A stretch of DNA of 64,000 nucleotides from an uncultured Flavobacteriales bacterium (GCA_946479285.1 CAMLFH010000021.1:1-64000), one strand, 5' to 3'. Shown: positions 17,536 to 28,271, counted from the first letter of the stretch. Translations and numbers: made by a program. The notes: generated by a model from the sequence alone, not told the origin.

Positions 17536-20500
17536 TTACAAGGGTATAAAAAGTTGAACTTCGGTTCCGATAACAGTTCCATTGTCGTCCTGCAAATCTA
17601 CAATTTTGACTTCATGTCCGTTCGAATTAGTGCTCAGCAAATCTAATCTTTCTTTCGTCACATCAAAACCACGCGAAACATGCTGCGGTTCATGGCTTGC
17701 CTGCTGATTTTTCCCGGCTGCTTCCCTTCCAATTCCATTGTCGCGGATTACACAGGTGATCCCATCGTTTTCTTCACGGAATAAACAGGTAATTTTCCCG
17801 GTACGGGAATCTTTCGCATCGTATTTAAAGCCGTGTTTGATCGCATTTTCAATGAAAGGCTGAATGAGCATTGGTGGGATTTGAATGAAATTTAATTCCG
17901 TTTCAAGGTCAACAATGATCTCGTACTCAAACCGATTCCCGTTACAAAATTGTTCGATCAGCAGGTAATTTTCAAGCGTCGAAATTTCTTCTTCGAGGGA
18001 AATCGTGGTATTCCGGGAATTATCCAGGATCTGGCGCATCAAACGGGAGAATTTTGCCAAATAATAGCGCGCTTTGGTTTCATGTTCAGTTCCGATTAAT
18101 CCCTGGATGGAATTCAGCGCATTGAAAATAAAATGCGGATTCATCTGTAAACGCAGGGCTTTCTGTTCCAGCTCCAATAAATTCCGGGCAAATTCTGCCT
18201 CTTTTTGGGCTTGGTTCGCCTTTTTGCGAATTCGCGAAGTTTGGACACGAATAATGAACCAAATGAATAAAATTGCAAGAATCACTTCCAGTATAATAAA
18301 CCAGCCGGTCTTCCAGAAAGGAGTTGCTATCGTAAAGGAAAAACATTCCGGTTTGGGGTTAATGAAACCGTCTTCATTGCGTGAACGAAGCAGAAAAGTG
18401 TATTTCCCGGGCGACATATTCGAATAAACAATCCGCTGTTCTTTGGTCCAGGGCGACCACTTATTTTCAAAACCACTCATTTTCCAGGAATACTCCACTC
18501 CTTCCGGATTCTTGAGATTAATTCCTTTGAACAGGAAACTCAAATGATTTTGATCGGATGGCAAATGAAGCGTTTTGTAACTGCTCCATGGAAGGATCAC
18601 GTCATTGAATTTTGTTTTTGAAAGCGATTCGTAAAACAACTGCACATCCAGGATACTCAAGATTGGTGCGGTTCTGTTTACCTGCAGATTCGACAAATTA
18701 TAGCAGCTTGCTCCGTTGATGGTTCCGAACCAAATTTTCCCGTCACGGTCTTTCCAAACACTATTCTGACAGGTTTCAACGCCCAAAAAACCGTCACTTT
18801 TACCATAGTGCTTAATACTTTTGACCTGGTTCGTTTCATTTAAATCCAGGATATCAAGTCCTGATTCAGAACCAACAATCAAATTCTGATTCGCATCAAA
18901 GACCATTAGATAAACGTTGGAGGAGTGCATTCCGGATTCAATACTGATCTTCTTACTTACCTTCAGTTTCGGACCGTATTCAATGCAGTTAATTCCTGCC
19001 CCGGCAGTTCCAACCCAGATTCTTCCTTTCGAATCCTCAATGATAGTTCGAACGGCATCAGCACTCAGACCTGAATTCTTGTCTAAAACTTTGGTTGTTC
19101 GTGTCTGCGGATTGTAACAAGCCAAACCGGCAGATTCAGCACCATACCAAACCAATCCTCTTGAATCCACAAAAACACAGGTCAGGCGCATGTGCAAAAG
19201 TCCGTCATCAAAAGAAATCCGCTCAATTTTCTTCCCCTGTTCCGAAATAGAAATCAATCCCGAGCCGGAAGTTGCCACCCAAATCCGGCCGCTTTTATCT
19301 TTCGACATCTGCCGCACATAATATTTTCGTGTCTCGTCGAGCCAGGAAAAACCGCCGGCAGAAAGCATTCCAATTCCCTGGCCTTCCGTACCGAAATACA
19401 TCAAACTTTCATCATCCTCAATGATCGCTTTGACCTTGATTGCTTCAAATCCGTTTTGGATATTCAACTGACTGAAAGTTCCGTTATCGTAGATGCTCAC
19501 TCCGTTTTGAGAAGTTCCGAACCACAATTTATTGCTTCTGTCGCGGTAAATGGAATAAATGAAATTTCCGCCCAAGCCGGCTGAAACCGAATAATGCGAG
19601 AATAATTTTCCGGCAAATTGGGAAACTCCGCCTCCGGAAGTCCCGATCCACAAATCGCCCCAATTGTCTTTAATGATCGATCGAACGTGATTATTTCCCA
19701 ATCCGTTTTTCTCAGTATACGCCGTAAATTCTTTCGTTTTCTGATCGTATTGGATCAAACCTGCAGTGAGTGTTGCAATCCAGCAAACATTGGCTTCATC
19801 GAAGAAAATATCAAATACCGTCTGCTTGTACAATTCGTGATTCAGGTCTACCCGGTAATAATCTTTTCGATTGTAAACATAAGCCCCATCGCCATAAGTT
19901 CCGATCCAGATTTTTCCCTTCTGATCTTCTTTAATGCAGGTAATTGCGTTTCTCATCACGCGGGATCTCTTTCCATGATTGACCAATATGCGTTTATTTC
20001 CCGTCCTCTCAGATGAAAAAAGTCCGCTTCCGGTTCCCAACCAGAGAATTCCTTTTGAATCAGAAAAAATCGCATTTACGGTTCCGTCTTCTATTCCCAG
20101 CAACTGATTCATGGAAACAAGAGAATCTCCTTTCACCGTAAAAACTCCATGATTGGTAGCCAACCACAATTTTTGATCAGAATCCAGGGTTAAACCAAAC
20201 ACCGCAAAATGATTCCTGTATTCAGGATGCTTATAGGTGCGTATTTTCTTTCCATTGTAGGAGGAAAGTCCGTCGTTGGTACCGATCCACAACAGATGCT
20301 TTTGATCTTCTTTTAAAGAATAAATGTAATTATTCACTAAGCCTTGACGATCGGTGAAAGATTCAAAGTTCTGTCCGTCGAAACGGGAAAGACCGCCGCC
20401 GCGTGTCCCGAACCACAAATATCCTTTATGGTCCTGGATGACGCTATAGACCTGTGATTGCCCCAAGCCATTCTCTACCGAAAAGTTGCGAAAACTTGCC

Positions 20501-20568
20501 AATTGAGCGAATGCGTGATTCAACGAAATCACAAGAATGAAGAAAAGCAGACTGTATATTTTGCTCAT
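17536..20568 (-). CDS. Two-component sensor histidine kinase with periplasmic double beta-propeller and Y_Y_Y domain
   Basis: About 1010 residues from MSKIYSLLF; the frame is open to an earlier ATG at 20580, but the later start gives a normal signal peptide. After the signal come many Reg_prop blades (repeats of the type GxLWIGTxxGG, DRxGKIWFGT) making a large periplasmic propeller, then a Y_Y_Y domain (EYSWKMSGFENKWSPW), one transmembrane helix (FWKTGWFIILEVILAI...), and a His_kinase/HATPase module of the LytS type: phospho-acceptor H812 in LQMNPHFIFNALNS, N-box QPFIENAIKHGF, and DNGIGRE. Unlike Bacteroides hybrid regulators it has no receiver or AraC domain; phosphate goes to the adjoining LytTR protein. 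The ligand is unknown. Its start is divergent from pbpC across about 160 bp. Confidence 0.94.
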   Translation of the reverse strand: MSKIYSLLFFILVISLNHAFAQLASFRNFSVENGLGQSQVYSVIQDHKGYLWFGTRGGGLSRFDGQNFESFTDRQGLVNNYIYSLKEDQKHLLWIGTNDGLSSYNGKKIRTYKHPEYRNHFAVFGLTLDSDQKLWLATNHGVFTVKGDSLVSMNQLLGIEDGTVNAIFSDSKGILWLGTGSGLFSSERTGNKRILVNHGKRSRVMRNAITCIKEDQKGKIWIGTYGDGAYVYNRKDYYRVDLNHELYKQTVFDIFFDEANVCWIATLTAGLIQYDQKTKEFTAYTEKNGLGNNHVRSIIKDNWGDLWIGTSGGGVSQFAGKLFSHYSVSAGLGGNFIYSIYRDRSNKLWFGTSQNGVSIYDNGTFSQLNIQNGFEAIKVKAIIEDDESLMYFGTEGQGIGMLSAGGFSWLDETRKYYVRQMSKDKSGRIWVATSGSGLISISEQGKKIERISFDDGLLHMRLTCVFVDSRGLVWYGAESAGLACYNPQTRTTKVLDKNSGLSADAVRTIIEDSKGRIWVGTAGAGINCIEYGPKLKVSKKISIESGMHSSNVYLMVFDANQNLIVGSESGLDILDLNETNQVKSIKHYGKSDGFLGVETCQNSVWKDRDGKIWFGTINGASCYNLSNLQVNRTAPILSILDVQLFYESLSKTKFNDVILPWSSYKTLHLPSDQNHLSFLFKGINLKNPEGVEYSWKMSGFENKWSPWTKEQRIVYSNMSPGKYTFLLRSRNEDGFINPKPECFSFTIATPFWKTGWFIILEVILAILFIWFIIRVQTSRIRKKANQAQKEAEFARNLLELEQKALRLQMNPHFIFNALNSIQGLIGTEHETKARYYLAKFSRLMRQILDNSRNTTISLEEEISTLENYLLIEQFCNGNRFEYEIIVDLETELNFIQIPPMLIQPFIENAIKHGFKYDAKDSRTGKITCLFREENDGITCVIRDNGIGREAAGKNQQASHEPQHVSRGFDVTKERLDLLSTNSNGHEVKIVDLQDDNGTVIGTEVQLFIPL

Positions 20569-20729
20569 GAAACCAACCAAATCTTATGTTGTTGAAATTA
20601 CTAAAACTACAGGAATTACCGTCTTCTGAATAATCAAAAAGAATCGGCACTTTTCACGCGATCTGCAGCGAATAATAAAGCACTCCAAATGCATCCGTTT
20701 TGACACCTTACTTTCAGTAAAAAAAACGC

Positions 20730-23060
20730 ATGAAAGAGAGACTTTTTTGGCTGAGAGAGCAATACCGCTGGAAGAAACGTGCTATCAAACGTGTTTTGTT
20801 CTATTCTTTCCTGGTTTGGTATATTCAGGCCTTACCGTCTCAATTATTCAATGATCCTTATTCGACAGTTCTTGTTGGAAAAAACGGAAAGCTTCTGGGC
20901 GCCCACATTGCAAAGGACGGCCAATGGCGTTTTCCTCCCGGCAATAAAACTCCGCATAAAATTGCCAGTTGCCTGGTCACTTTTGAAGACAAAAATTTCT
21001 ATTATCATCCCGGAGCCAGTGTCAAAGGAATTTGCAGGGCATTTTACCAAAATATCAGTCGCGGGAAAGTGGTTAGCGGCGGAAGTACGATTACCCAGCA
21101 AGTGATCCGTTTGATGCGGAAAAATCCATCAAGGACCTATTCCGAAAAAGTGTATGAAATTCTTCTTGCAACCAGACTTGAATTCAGTTATTCGAAAGCC
21201 GAAATTTTGAACCTTTATACGGCAAATGCTCCGTTTGGGAACAATGTGGTTGGAATTGATGCAGCTTCGTGGAGGTATTTTGGGCGTGCTCCCGAAAACC
21301 TGAGCTGGGCTGAAAGCGCAACTTTGGCAGTTTTACCGAATGCTCCCGGACTCATTTATCCCGGGAAAAACCATAAAAGTTTACTCAAAAAGCGAAATCG
21401 CCTGCTGAAAATGCTTTACGAGCAAGGCGAAATTGACAAACTCAATTATTACCTGGCATTGGAAGAGCCGCTTCCGGACAAACCACTTCCACTTCCGCAG
21501 GAAGCACCTCATTTATTGCAGCGTTGTATTTTACACGGTCAAAAAGAGCAATTGATCCGGTCAACAATCGATGAAGAAATTCAAACAATGGTCAACAATG
21601 AAACAGAGCAATATGCATTGAGAATGAATGAATCAGGTGTTTTCAATGCGGCAGTTTTGATCACATCTGTAGAAACCGGGGAAGTTGTTGCTTACAAGGG
21701 GAATCTGAATCATACGGATGACACTCATGCTTTTGATGTGGATTGTATCCAGGCCCCAAGAAGTACGGGAAGTATTTTAAAGCCTTTACTGTATGCAAAA
21801 TCCATGGAATCGGGACTAATTACTCCAAAGCAATTGTTGTGCGATTTCCCTTCCCGTTTCGGAACTTTTGCTCCCAATAATTTCAATCGGCAGTTTTCAG
21901 GAGCTCTTCCCGCTAATAAAGCTTTATCAAAAAGCCTTAACATCCCGATGGTTTTTCTTTTACGCGAATACGGACAGGCGAAATTTCACAATGATCTGAA
22001 ACAATTCGGCTTTCGGAACATGAATAAACATTCCGGTCATTATGGCTTATCCTTGATCCTTGGCGGGGCCGAAGCTTCGGTTTGGGAAATCAATTCCTGC
22101 TACAATTCCATGGCCCAGCAGCTTCAAAATAAGGAAACTTCAAAAATTCACTATTTGGGAGCCACCCAAAAAGCCCGACGGTTAACTATGGATAAGGCAT
22201 GTATTTACTCCACTTTTGATGCATTGATTGATGTGAATCGGCCGGATGAGGAAAATAACTGGCGTGCTTTTGAGTCTTCACAGAAAATTTCCTGGAAAAC
22301 GGGCACCAGTTTCGGATTCCGGGATGCCTGGGCTGTTGGTGTAACGCCAAAATATGTGGTTTCAGTTTGGGTTGGAAATGCCGATGGAGAAGGAAGGCCC
22401 GGTTTAACGGGTGTAAAAGCTGCGGCTCCGCTGTTGTTTTCCATTTTCAGGAATCTCGAATCTCCCCGGAAATGGTTCTCGAAACCTTTGGATAAATTGA
22501 CGCGCACTGAAATTTGTACTGAAAGCGGCCAAATTTCAAATCGGTATTGTGAGCACACGCATTTCGAATATATTCCAAGCAGCTGCCTGATCAGTAAAAA
22601 CTGCAGTTATCATCAGTTGGTGCATTTAAATGAGAAAGAAACCTTCCGCGTAAATGCGGATTGCGAATCAGGAAGTACTATGAAACATAAATCGTGGTTC
22701 ATTCTGCCTCCAAGCATGGAGAAATACTATATCCAACAAAATCCCAGCTATCATTCCGTTCCGCCATTCGATCCGAAATGCACTTCCAACCGGCCGGAAA
22801 ACATTATGAGCTTCATTTATCCAAAACGGCAAACAAAGATTTACATTCCGCGTGAATTGAATGGCCTGAGAGGAAAAGTCATTTTCGAAATCGCACATAC
22901 ACGTCAAAACAGCGTGCTTTACTGGCACATTGATGAAGAATTTATAGGCACCACTTCAGATATTCACCAGATTTCTGTTCAACCCGAAAAAGGGGAGCAT
23001 AAAGTGACCGTGGTTGACGAAACAGGTATTGTATTGACCGAAACGTTTGAAGTGCTTTAA
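20730..23060 (+). CDS. pbpC: Penicillin-binding protein 1C (bifunctional glycosyltransferase/transpeptidase-type)
   Basis: A 776-residue inner-membrane enzyme of peptidoglycan assembly. A basic N-terminus and one membrane anchor (about 22-36) precede the GT51 glycosyltransferase domain: catalytic E86 in FEDKNFYYHPG and GGSTITQQV (117-125). The transpeptidase domain has S348-I-L-K351 (SxxK), S402-L-N404 (SxN) and KTGTS at 523-527, so all three motifs are complete. The tail (about 590-776) fits the PBP1C C-terminal domain. PBP1C is the usual partner of bacterial alpha-2-macroglobulin, thought to mend the wall where attackers breach it; that partner is the lipoprotein gene ending at 15356. The ATG follows the divergent sensor-kinase gene by about 160 bp. 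No terminator is evident after the stop. Confidence 0.95.
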   Translation: MKERLFWLREQYRWKKRAIKRVLFYSFLVWYIQALPSQLFNDPYSTVLVGKNGKLLGAHIAKDGQWRFPPGNKTPHKIASCLVTFEDKNFYYHPGASVKGICRAFYQNISRGKVVSGGSTITQQVIRLMRKNPSRTYSEKVYEILLATRLEFSYSKAEILNLYTANAPFGNNVVGIDAASWRYFGRAPENLSWAESATLAVLPNAPGLIYPGKNHKSLLKKRNRLLKMLYEQGEIDKLNYYLALEEPLPDKPLPLPQEAPHLLQRCILHGQKEQLIRSTIDEEIQTMVNNETEQYALRMNESGVFNAAVLITSVETGEVVAYKGNLNHTDDTHAFDVDCIQAPRSTGSILKPLLYAKSMESGLITPKQLLCDFPSRFGTFAPNNFNRQFSGALPANKALSKSLNIPMVFLLREYGQAKFHNDLKQFGFRNMNKHSGHYGLSLILGGAEASVWEINSCYNSMAQQLQNKETSKIHYLGATQKARRLTMDKACIYSTFDALIDVNRPDEENNWRAFESSQKISWKTGTSFGFRDAWAVGVTPKYVVSVWVGNADGEGRPGLTGVKAAAPLLFSIFRNLESPRKWFSKPLDKLTRTEICTESGQISNRYCEHTHFEYIPSSCLISKNCSYHQLVHLNEKETFRVNADCESGSTMKHKSWFILPPSMEKYYIQQNPSYHSVPPFDPKCTSNRPENIMSFIYPKRQTKIYIPRELNGLRGKVIFEIAHTRQNSVLYWHIDEEFIGTTSDIHQISVQPEKGEHKVTVVDETGIVLTETFEVL

Positions 23061-23191
23061 TAATCACCCTCTCAAAACGACTCTTCAATCTATAAAAGGT
23101 ACAGTTAAGATTTTTTAGGAATTTTAATTACAACTATCCCGGAATTCCTGCGTTACTTGAATAAGAAACAACATGCTAAAACTTGTCACTC

Positions 23192-23494
23192 ATGAATACA
23201 ACATTCAATCAACTGGAAACATACAAAGCTATTGAAGCTGTTTGTGTAAAAAATCATTCATGCTGGACAAACGTCAAAGAATTTCGCGGTCCTTTTTCAC
23301 GGTTTGCTTTAAAAGTAGCGCAATTGGATATTCTATCAGAAAATGGCAGTTCTTCCTTAAATCCGCGTTTGGAACATTTGATCAAAGAGATCGAACAAAT
23401 TCTAAAACTGCATTTCGACCGTTATTTTGATTATTTACAACAAAAGAACAGCGAAATTTATCAGCTTTATAATCGCATTCGGAGAAGCAATTAA
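23192..23494 (+). CDS. Small hypothetical protein (about 100 residues)
   Basis: I do not recognise a family. The frame opens with TTG at 23183, but the ATG three codons later (MNTTFNQLETYK) is the better start. The product is soluble, with no signal or membrane segment; the C-terminal half (LEHLIKEIEQILKLHFDRYFDYLQQKNSEIYQLYNRI) should be helical, possibly a short coiled coil. It lies 130 bp after pbpC and is closed by a bidirectional hairpin at 23600-23636. Codon usage looks native. A short cytoplasmic helical protein is all that can be said. Confidence 0.6.
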   Translation: MNTTFNQLETYKAIEAVCVKNHSCWTNVKEFRGPFSRFALKVAQLDILSENGSSSLNPRLEHLIKEIEQILKLHFDRYFDYLQQKNSEIYQLYNRIRRSN

Positions 23495-23599
23495 TTGGTT
23501 TTTATCTAATCCGTTTTGTAGCGCAGAATTGATAGATAGACCATGCTTCTTCCGGTTATCATACTTTTACCTTTTTATTAATTGGTCCGTTAGGTAAAA

Positions 23600-23636
23600 A
23601 AAATAAGGTTGAAAGGACTCTTCAACCTTATTTTTT
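23600..23636. terminator. Bidirectional terminator between convergent genes
   Basis: A perfect 14-bp stem (23600-23613 with 23621-23634; AAAATAAGGTTGAA and its complement, 7-base loop) has an A-run on the left and a T-run on the right, so it can stop transcripts from both sides: the small gene ending at 23494 and the T9SS cargo gene whose stop is at 23641. Confidence 0.85.
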
Positions 23637-23640
23637 CTAT

Positions 23641-25095
23641 TTACTGCTGCATTAACTGGACAAATTTAATCCGCTCAATACCTCCTTCAAAGTCCACCGT
23701 TTCCAAAATGTATATTCCATCAGGCAGTGTGGTGCCGGAAAATTCGGTTTTAACATTTAAATTCTCACCGTTCACTTCCTGAATCAAACTTCCGCTTTGA
23801 TTGTAAATGCGCATAGTTTTAATTCTCAGAGCATCCAGGCTGAAATTACCGCTTGTCATATCAAAGGTTGTTCGTGCGCCATTAAGATCTACGGAAACCA
23901 AACGATAATAATTCGCTCCTATAACCGGTTGGTTGTCAACAAAAATATAATCTGTTGGTGTAGTACTTTCACCTTGTGCATCCAATTGAATCAATGGAAA
24001 AAAGTCTGCCCCATCTTCACTCTTCTCTAAAACAAAATAATCGCTGTTTTTCTCACTTAGAGTTGTCCATCCCACAACTAAAGCACGTTCGTCTTGTTTG
24101 GAAAAGAAATCTTTTAATTCTACAGATAAAGGAGTACAATTTAAGGAAGCACCACCTGTCAGGTTCCAATCAACTGTAAATCCGGAAGCTGTGGGAGACC
24201 ACTGATTGACCATCAGGAAGTAAATTTCGCCTGCTGTAACCGGCATAGTACTCACCCAGCCATCGCCTGTCACATCTTCAGATGCATCTGCAGCCCCATT
24301 TCCTATTCCGGAATTACCGGAGCCTGCCGCATACGAGCAGCGAACCGGAGAACCTAAAGCTCCACATCCGGCAGCAGGACCATACAATGCAAAATCATAA
24401 TCATCCGCATTGTTAGTCGGATCTATCGTCATACCAAGCGTTCCCGTACTTGAAACCTGGAATTTATACCAACTGGAATACACTTCTCCACCGGCTCCGG
24501 TACATCCCACACAAGACTCAGATGCTAATCCAGGTCCTGATACAGTTGAAGAGAACGGTGCATCCGCACAAATCTGAACGGCATTGGAACAATCCTGGTT
24601 AGATGTTCCCGATGGTCCACCTGCGCAGGCTACACAAGAAAGTGTTGCTGCCCATCCCCCCAATTGCACACTTCCGTCAGTTGTATGACGAAAAGTCAAA
24701 CATCCACTGGAAGATGTTGAAGTAATTGTTCCCGGAGATGACGTACAATTATTATAAAGCGCAGGCGAATTTTGAGCTGGTCCATTCAAAATTTGCAGGT
24801 AATCACAACAACTGCTTGGTCCGCCACAAAGGAAATAGGTATCATTCATGCTGAATGCAGTAAATGTTACACGCACACATGTTCCGGCTGTACTGGGACA
24901 AAAGGTTCTATAAATGGAATTAATATTCGCAGCATAGTTCGCTCCCGATCCTCCATTATCATAATAAGTTCCCGAACAGGTATTGACCATACATGCTCCG
25001 GCATAAGTATTTGAAATTCCTGTGGTAGGATGCGTAAATGTTTGAGCCAGCACCATACCGGGTGTCAGCATCAAGAAGACAAATAAGATTTTCAT
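23641..25095 (-). CDS. Secreted CUB-like protein with T9SS type A sorting domain
   Basis: A 484-residue exported protein. The signal peptide MKILFVFLMLTPGMVLAQ is followed by a Cys-rich CUB-like domain (about 25-150: CDYLQILNGP, LTFRHTTDGSVQLGGWAATLSC) and a second module (about 160-310) beginning GTSNQDCSNAVQICADAPF, the common pre-peptidase-like bacterial surface domain. Residues about 325-410 fit a beta-sandwich linker (LKDFFSKQDERALVVGWTTLSEKNSDYFVLEKS), and the last 75 are a T9SS type A sorting domain (MRIYNQSGSLIQEVNG...GIYILETV). It should cross the outer membrane by T9SS and be attached to the cell surface or released. A small secreted protein is encoded 3 bp upstream, so they form an operon. 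Ligand unknown. Confidence 0.88.
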   Translation of the reverse strand: MKILFVFLMLTPGMVLAQTFTHPTTGISNTYAGACMVNTCSGTYYDNGGSGANYAANINSIYRTFCPSTAGTCVRVTFTAFSMNDTYFLCGGPSSCCDYLQILNGPAQNSPALYNNCTSSPGTITSTSSSGCLTFRHTTDGSVQLGGWAATLSCVACAGGPSGTSNQDCSNAVQICADAPFSSTVSGPGLASESCVGCTGAGGEVYSSWYKFQVSSTGTLGMTIDPTNNADDYDFALYGPAAGCGALGSPVRCSYAAGSGNSGIGNGAADASEDVTGDGWVSTMPVTAGEIYFLMVNQWSPTASGFTVDWNLTGGASLNCTPLSVELKDFFSKQDERALVVGWTTLSEKNSDYFVLEKSEDGADFFPLIQLDAQGESTTPTDYIFVDNQPVIGANYYRLVSVDLNGARTTFDMTSGNFSLDALRIKTMRIYNQSGSLIQEVNGENLNVKTEFSGTTLPDGIYILETVDFEGGIERIKFVQLMQQ

Positions 25096-25098
25096 GAT

Positions 25099-25383
25099 TT
25101 AGTGTTTGTTCTGTTGACACTTGGTATCTGAATACAATACGATGGTATAATTGCTGGCAGGGTCAAAAATCTCCACATCAACATTGGGCTGGCGTTGAGA
25201 AGTAAGCTCGACATACGGAATGAGTAATAATCGGTCGTTATCAGGCTGCGGCATGTCTTTGATTTCATACTCGACACCTAATAACTGCTGAACAGGATAA
25301 ACTAAAGAGGTTTGCTCCTTACCGGTTTGAGCTGTTGCACTAAAAGCACAAACAGACAGCAAGATTAGTAGTAGTGTTTTCAT
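25099..25383 (-). CDS. Small secreted protein, operon partner of a T9SS cargo
   Basis: A 94-residue protein with a clear Sec signal (MKTLLLILLSVCAFSATAQ). The mature part is about 75 residues with strand-like stretches (LLLIPYVELTSQ, NVDVEIFDPASNYTIVLYSD) and a single Cys near the end. I do not recognise the family. Its stop lies 3 bp before the start of the CUB/T9SS gene, so the two are surely co-transcribed and possibly translationally coupled. It could be a periplasmic helper or co-exported partner; this is inference from position. A similar arrangement recurs at 53058-55853. Confidence 0.72.
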   Translation of the reverse strand: MKTLLLILLSVCAFSATAQTGKEQTSLVYPVQQLLGVEYEIKDMPQPDNDRLLLIPYVELTSQRQPNVDVEIFDPASNYTIVLYSDTKCQQNKH

Positions 25384-25539
25384 AAAAAAGTGAAGTTATA
25401 GTGAGGTAAAAATAGATAATTATGTTGATAACAAGCAACTTACAACCTTTATTTTTTATTTTCACCAACTATTTCACCATTTGATTTCTAACTCCTGCAG
25501 GCTAACTAAATCGGTATTTACTTGAATAATTTCAAAAGA

Positions 25540-25567
25540 AAAGGTATCCGTCTAACGAATACCTTTT
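25540..25567 (-). terminator. Intrinsic terminator of valS
   Basis: Arms 25540-25547 (AAAGGTAT) and 25559-25566 (ATACCTTT) form an 8-bp stem with an 11-base loop. On the minus strand it is followed by a T-rich tail (TTTTCTTTTG). It lies 22 bp after the valS stop. Confidence 0.75.
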
Positions 25568-25588
25568 ACTATGTTGTTTACTGAATTC

Positions 25589-28216
25589 TTAATTCAAGCC
25601 TGCCAATTTTTCTTCCAAAATGGCAATCTTTTGTAAAGCATCTGCTTCTTTTTTACGTTCAGCTGTCAAAACTTGTTCCGGTGCACCGTTAACGAATTTC
25701 TCGTTGCTTAGTTTACCCTGAACACTTTTCAGGAAGCCTTTGGTATAATTCAATTCTTCTTCCATTTTTTCCTTTTCTGCAGACACATCAATTGCATCAC
25801 CGAAAGGAATGAAATATTCATTGGATTGCACCAGAAAGGAATTCGCATTTGCTACTTTCTCATTGGTATATTCCATCAAAGAAAGGTTACCCATCTTCAG
25901 AATCACCGAATCAAATGAAGCATCCAATTCCATGTTCTTCTTGACGAATAACTCAATGCGAACTTTATTAGCAATGTTGTTTTTCTTACGGATATTGCGA
26001 ATATTCGTCACAACATCTTCTGCAATAATGAACTGCTTTAAAACAGCAGAATCAAATAATTCAACTGTTGGCCATTTTGCTATAATAATGTCTTCGCCTT
26101 CTTTACGTTCTCTTAACAGGTGCCACAATTCTTCGGCAACAAAAGGAGTAAACGGCTGCAGCAAACACAACAGTTTTTCAAAGAAAACAATGGTTTGGTC
26201 CAAAGTTGCGCGATCAATTGGCTGTTCATATCCGGGTTTGATCATTTCTAAGTACCATGCACAGAAATCATCCCAAACCAGTTTGTAGATCGCCATCAAC
26301 GCTTCCGAAATCTTGAATTTCGCCATCAAATCATTGATGTTTTGCAATTCCTGGTTGAAACGTGAGTTAAACCACTCAATTGCTTTAATCGATGCTTTTG
26401 GTTGTTCGATAGGTTTTACTTCCCAGCCTTTTACCAAACGAGCAGCATTCCAGATCTTATTAGTAAAGTTTCGTCCCTGTTCGCATTGACTGGAATCGAA
26501 AGGTAAATCATTTCCTGCCGGAGAAGACAACAACATCCCCAAACGAACTCCGTCTGCACCGTATTTCTCGATCAATTCGATTGGATCGGGAGAATTCCCT
26601 AATGATTTGGACATTTTACGTCCCAATTTATCGCGAACAATTCCGGTATAGTAAACATTTTTGAATGGCAATTCGCCCATGTATTCGTAACCTGCAATAA
26701 TCATACGCGCAACCCAGAAGAACATGATCTCCGGAGCTGTTACCAAATCATTGGTCGGATAGTAATACTTGATCTCTTTGTTTCCGGGTTGAGTCAATCC
26801 GTTAAACACAGAAATTGGCCACAACCAGGATGAGAACCAGGTATCCAATACATCTTCGTCCTGTTTCAAATCAGCAGCTGAAATAGCTTTACCGGCTTTT
26901 TGAGAAGCTAAAACAACTGCTTCTTCACTGGTTTTTGCAATCACAAAATCTTCTGATCCTTCACCAAAATACCAGGCAGGAATTCTGTGTCCCCACCAAA
27001 GCTGACGGGAAATACACCAATCCTTCACGTTTTCCATCCAGTGACGGTACGTGTTTTTGAATTTATCCGGGTGGAACGAAATGTTTCCATTCATTACATT
27101 ATCCAAAGCCGGCTGCGCCAATTCTTTCATCGACACGAACCATTGCAAAGACAAACGCGGCTCGATCACACAATTCGTTCTTTCGGAATAACCGATCTTA
27201 TTGATGTGATCTTCCACCTTCACCAAATACCCTTTATCGTCCAGTTCTTTGGCAATTTCCTTGCGAACATCGAAACGGTCCATACCGGCATAATGCAACC
27301 CATTTTCGTTTACAATTCCGTTATCGTGGAAAATATCAATCGTTTCTAAATCGTATTTTTTACCTAGTTCGTAGTCATTTACATCATGAGCCGGAGTTAC
27401 TTTCAAACATCCTGTTCCGAATTCCATCTCTACGTATTCGTCGCAGATAATTGGAATAGTGCGGTTTGCAATCGGAACAATCGCATGTTTTCCATGCAAA
27501 TGCTTGTAGCGCTCGTCATCCGGGTGAATACAAATAGCGGAGTCACCCAAAATAGTCTCCGGACGAGTTGTAGCGATTGTCAGCCACTGATCATCCGTCC
27601 CAGCCACTTTATAGCGAACGTGGAATAATTTCGAGTTTACTTCCTTGTGAATTACTTCTTCGTCAGAAAGAGCAGTGCGTGCTTCCGGATCCCAGTTAAT
27701 CATACGAACACCGCGGTAAATCTTTCCTTTATTAAACAGGTCGATGAATACATCAATTACCGAATCGGAATATTCCGGATCCATTGTAAAAGCTGTTCTT
27801 TCCCAATCACAGGAAGCACCCAGCTTCTTCAATTGCTGCAGGATTACACCACCGTATTTGTCTTTCCATTCAAAAGCGTGTTTCAAAAACTCATCGCGGG
27901 AAAGATCTGATTTCTTGATTCCCTCCTGGCGCAGTTTCTGAACCACTTTCGCTTCAGTTGCAATAGATGCGTGGTCCGTTCCCGGAATCCAGCATGCATT
28001 TTTACCTTCCATTCGCGCTTTGCGAACCAATACGTCCTGGATAGTATTGTTCAACATGTGTCCCATGTGCAAGACACCCGTTACATTCGGCGGAGGAATG
28101 ACGACGGTAAACGGCTCACGATCATCTGGTTCTGAATGAAAGTAACCCTTAGCCATCCAATGGCTATACCATCGTTCTTCTGCTGAACGGGGTTCGTACG
28201 TTTTTGGAATTTCCAT
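25589..28216 (-). CDS. valS: Valine--tRNA ligase
   Basis: An 875-residue class I aminoacyl-tRNA synthetase that charges tRNA-Val and edits misactivated threonine. The HIGH signature appears as H50-M-G-H53 in [15 protein letters not shown], and KMSKS is at 534-538. Between them lies the CP1 editing domain ([17 protein letters not shown] is its typical entry). The anticodon-binding helical domain follows (about 610-770), and the last 60 residues form the coiled-coil tRNA-binding arm ([19 protein letters not shown]...). Length and motif order are normal. A promoter and a short leader with a hairpin precede the gene, and a terminator follows it, so it is a single unit. Confidence 0.98.
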   Translation of the reverse strand: MEIPKTYEPRSAEERWYSHWMAKGYFHSEPDDREPFTVVIPPPNVTGVLHMGHMLNNTIQDVLVRKARMEGKNACWIPGTDHASIATEAKVVQKLRQEGIKKSDLSRDEFLKHAFEWKDKYGGVILQQLKKLGASCDWERTAFTMDPEYSDSVIDVFIDLFNKGKIYRGVRMINWDPEARTALSDEEVIHKEVNSKLFHVRYKVAGTDDQWLTIATTRPETILGDSAICIHPDDERYKHLHGKHAIVPIANRTIPIICDEYVEMEFGTGCLKVTPAHDVNDYELGKKYDLETIDIFHDNGIVNENGLHYAGMDRFDVRKEIAKELDDKGYLVKVEDHINKIGYSERTNCVIEPRLSLQWFVSMKELAQPALDNVMNGNISFHPDKFKNTYRHWMENVKDWCISRQLWWGHRIPAWYFGEGSEDFVIAKTSEEAVVLASQKAGKAISAADLKQDEDVLDTWFSSWLWPISVFNGLTQPGNKEIKYYYPTNDLVTAPEIMFFWVARMIIAGYEYMGELPFKNVYYTGIVRDKLGRKMSKSLGNSPDPIELIEKYGADGVRLGMLLSSPAGNDLPFDSSQCEQGRNFTNKIWNAARLVKGWEVKPIEQPKASIKAIEWFNSRFNQELQNINDLMAKFKISEALMAIYKLVWDDFCAWYLEMIKPGYEQPIDRATLDQTIVFFEKLLCLLQPFTPFVAEELWHLLRERKEGEDIIIAKWPTVELFDSAVLKQFIIAEDVVTNIRNIRKKNNIANKVRIELFVKKNMELDASFDSVILKMGNLSLMEYTNEKVANANSFLVQSNEYFIPFGDAIDVSAEKEKMEEELNYTKGFLKSVQGKLSNEKFVNGAPEQVLTAERKKEADALQKIAILEEKLAGLN

Positions 28217-28231
28217 GTTAAATTGTTTAAT

Positions 28232-28250
28232 CCTGACATTTATTGTCAGG
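28232..28250 (-). promoter_or_regulatory. Hairpin in the valS leader
   Basis: CCTGACA and TGTCAGG form a perfect 7-bp stem with a 5-base loop, 15 bp upstream of the valS ATG and inside the transcript predicted from the promoter at 28272-28301. Neither a T-box nor a peptide leader is evident. It may affect translation or mRNA stability. Confidence 0.4.
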
Positions 28251-28271
28251 GTTTTTAAATATTTTGAGATG

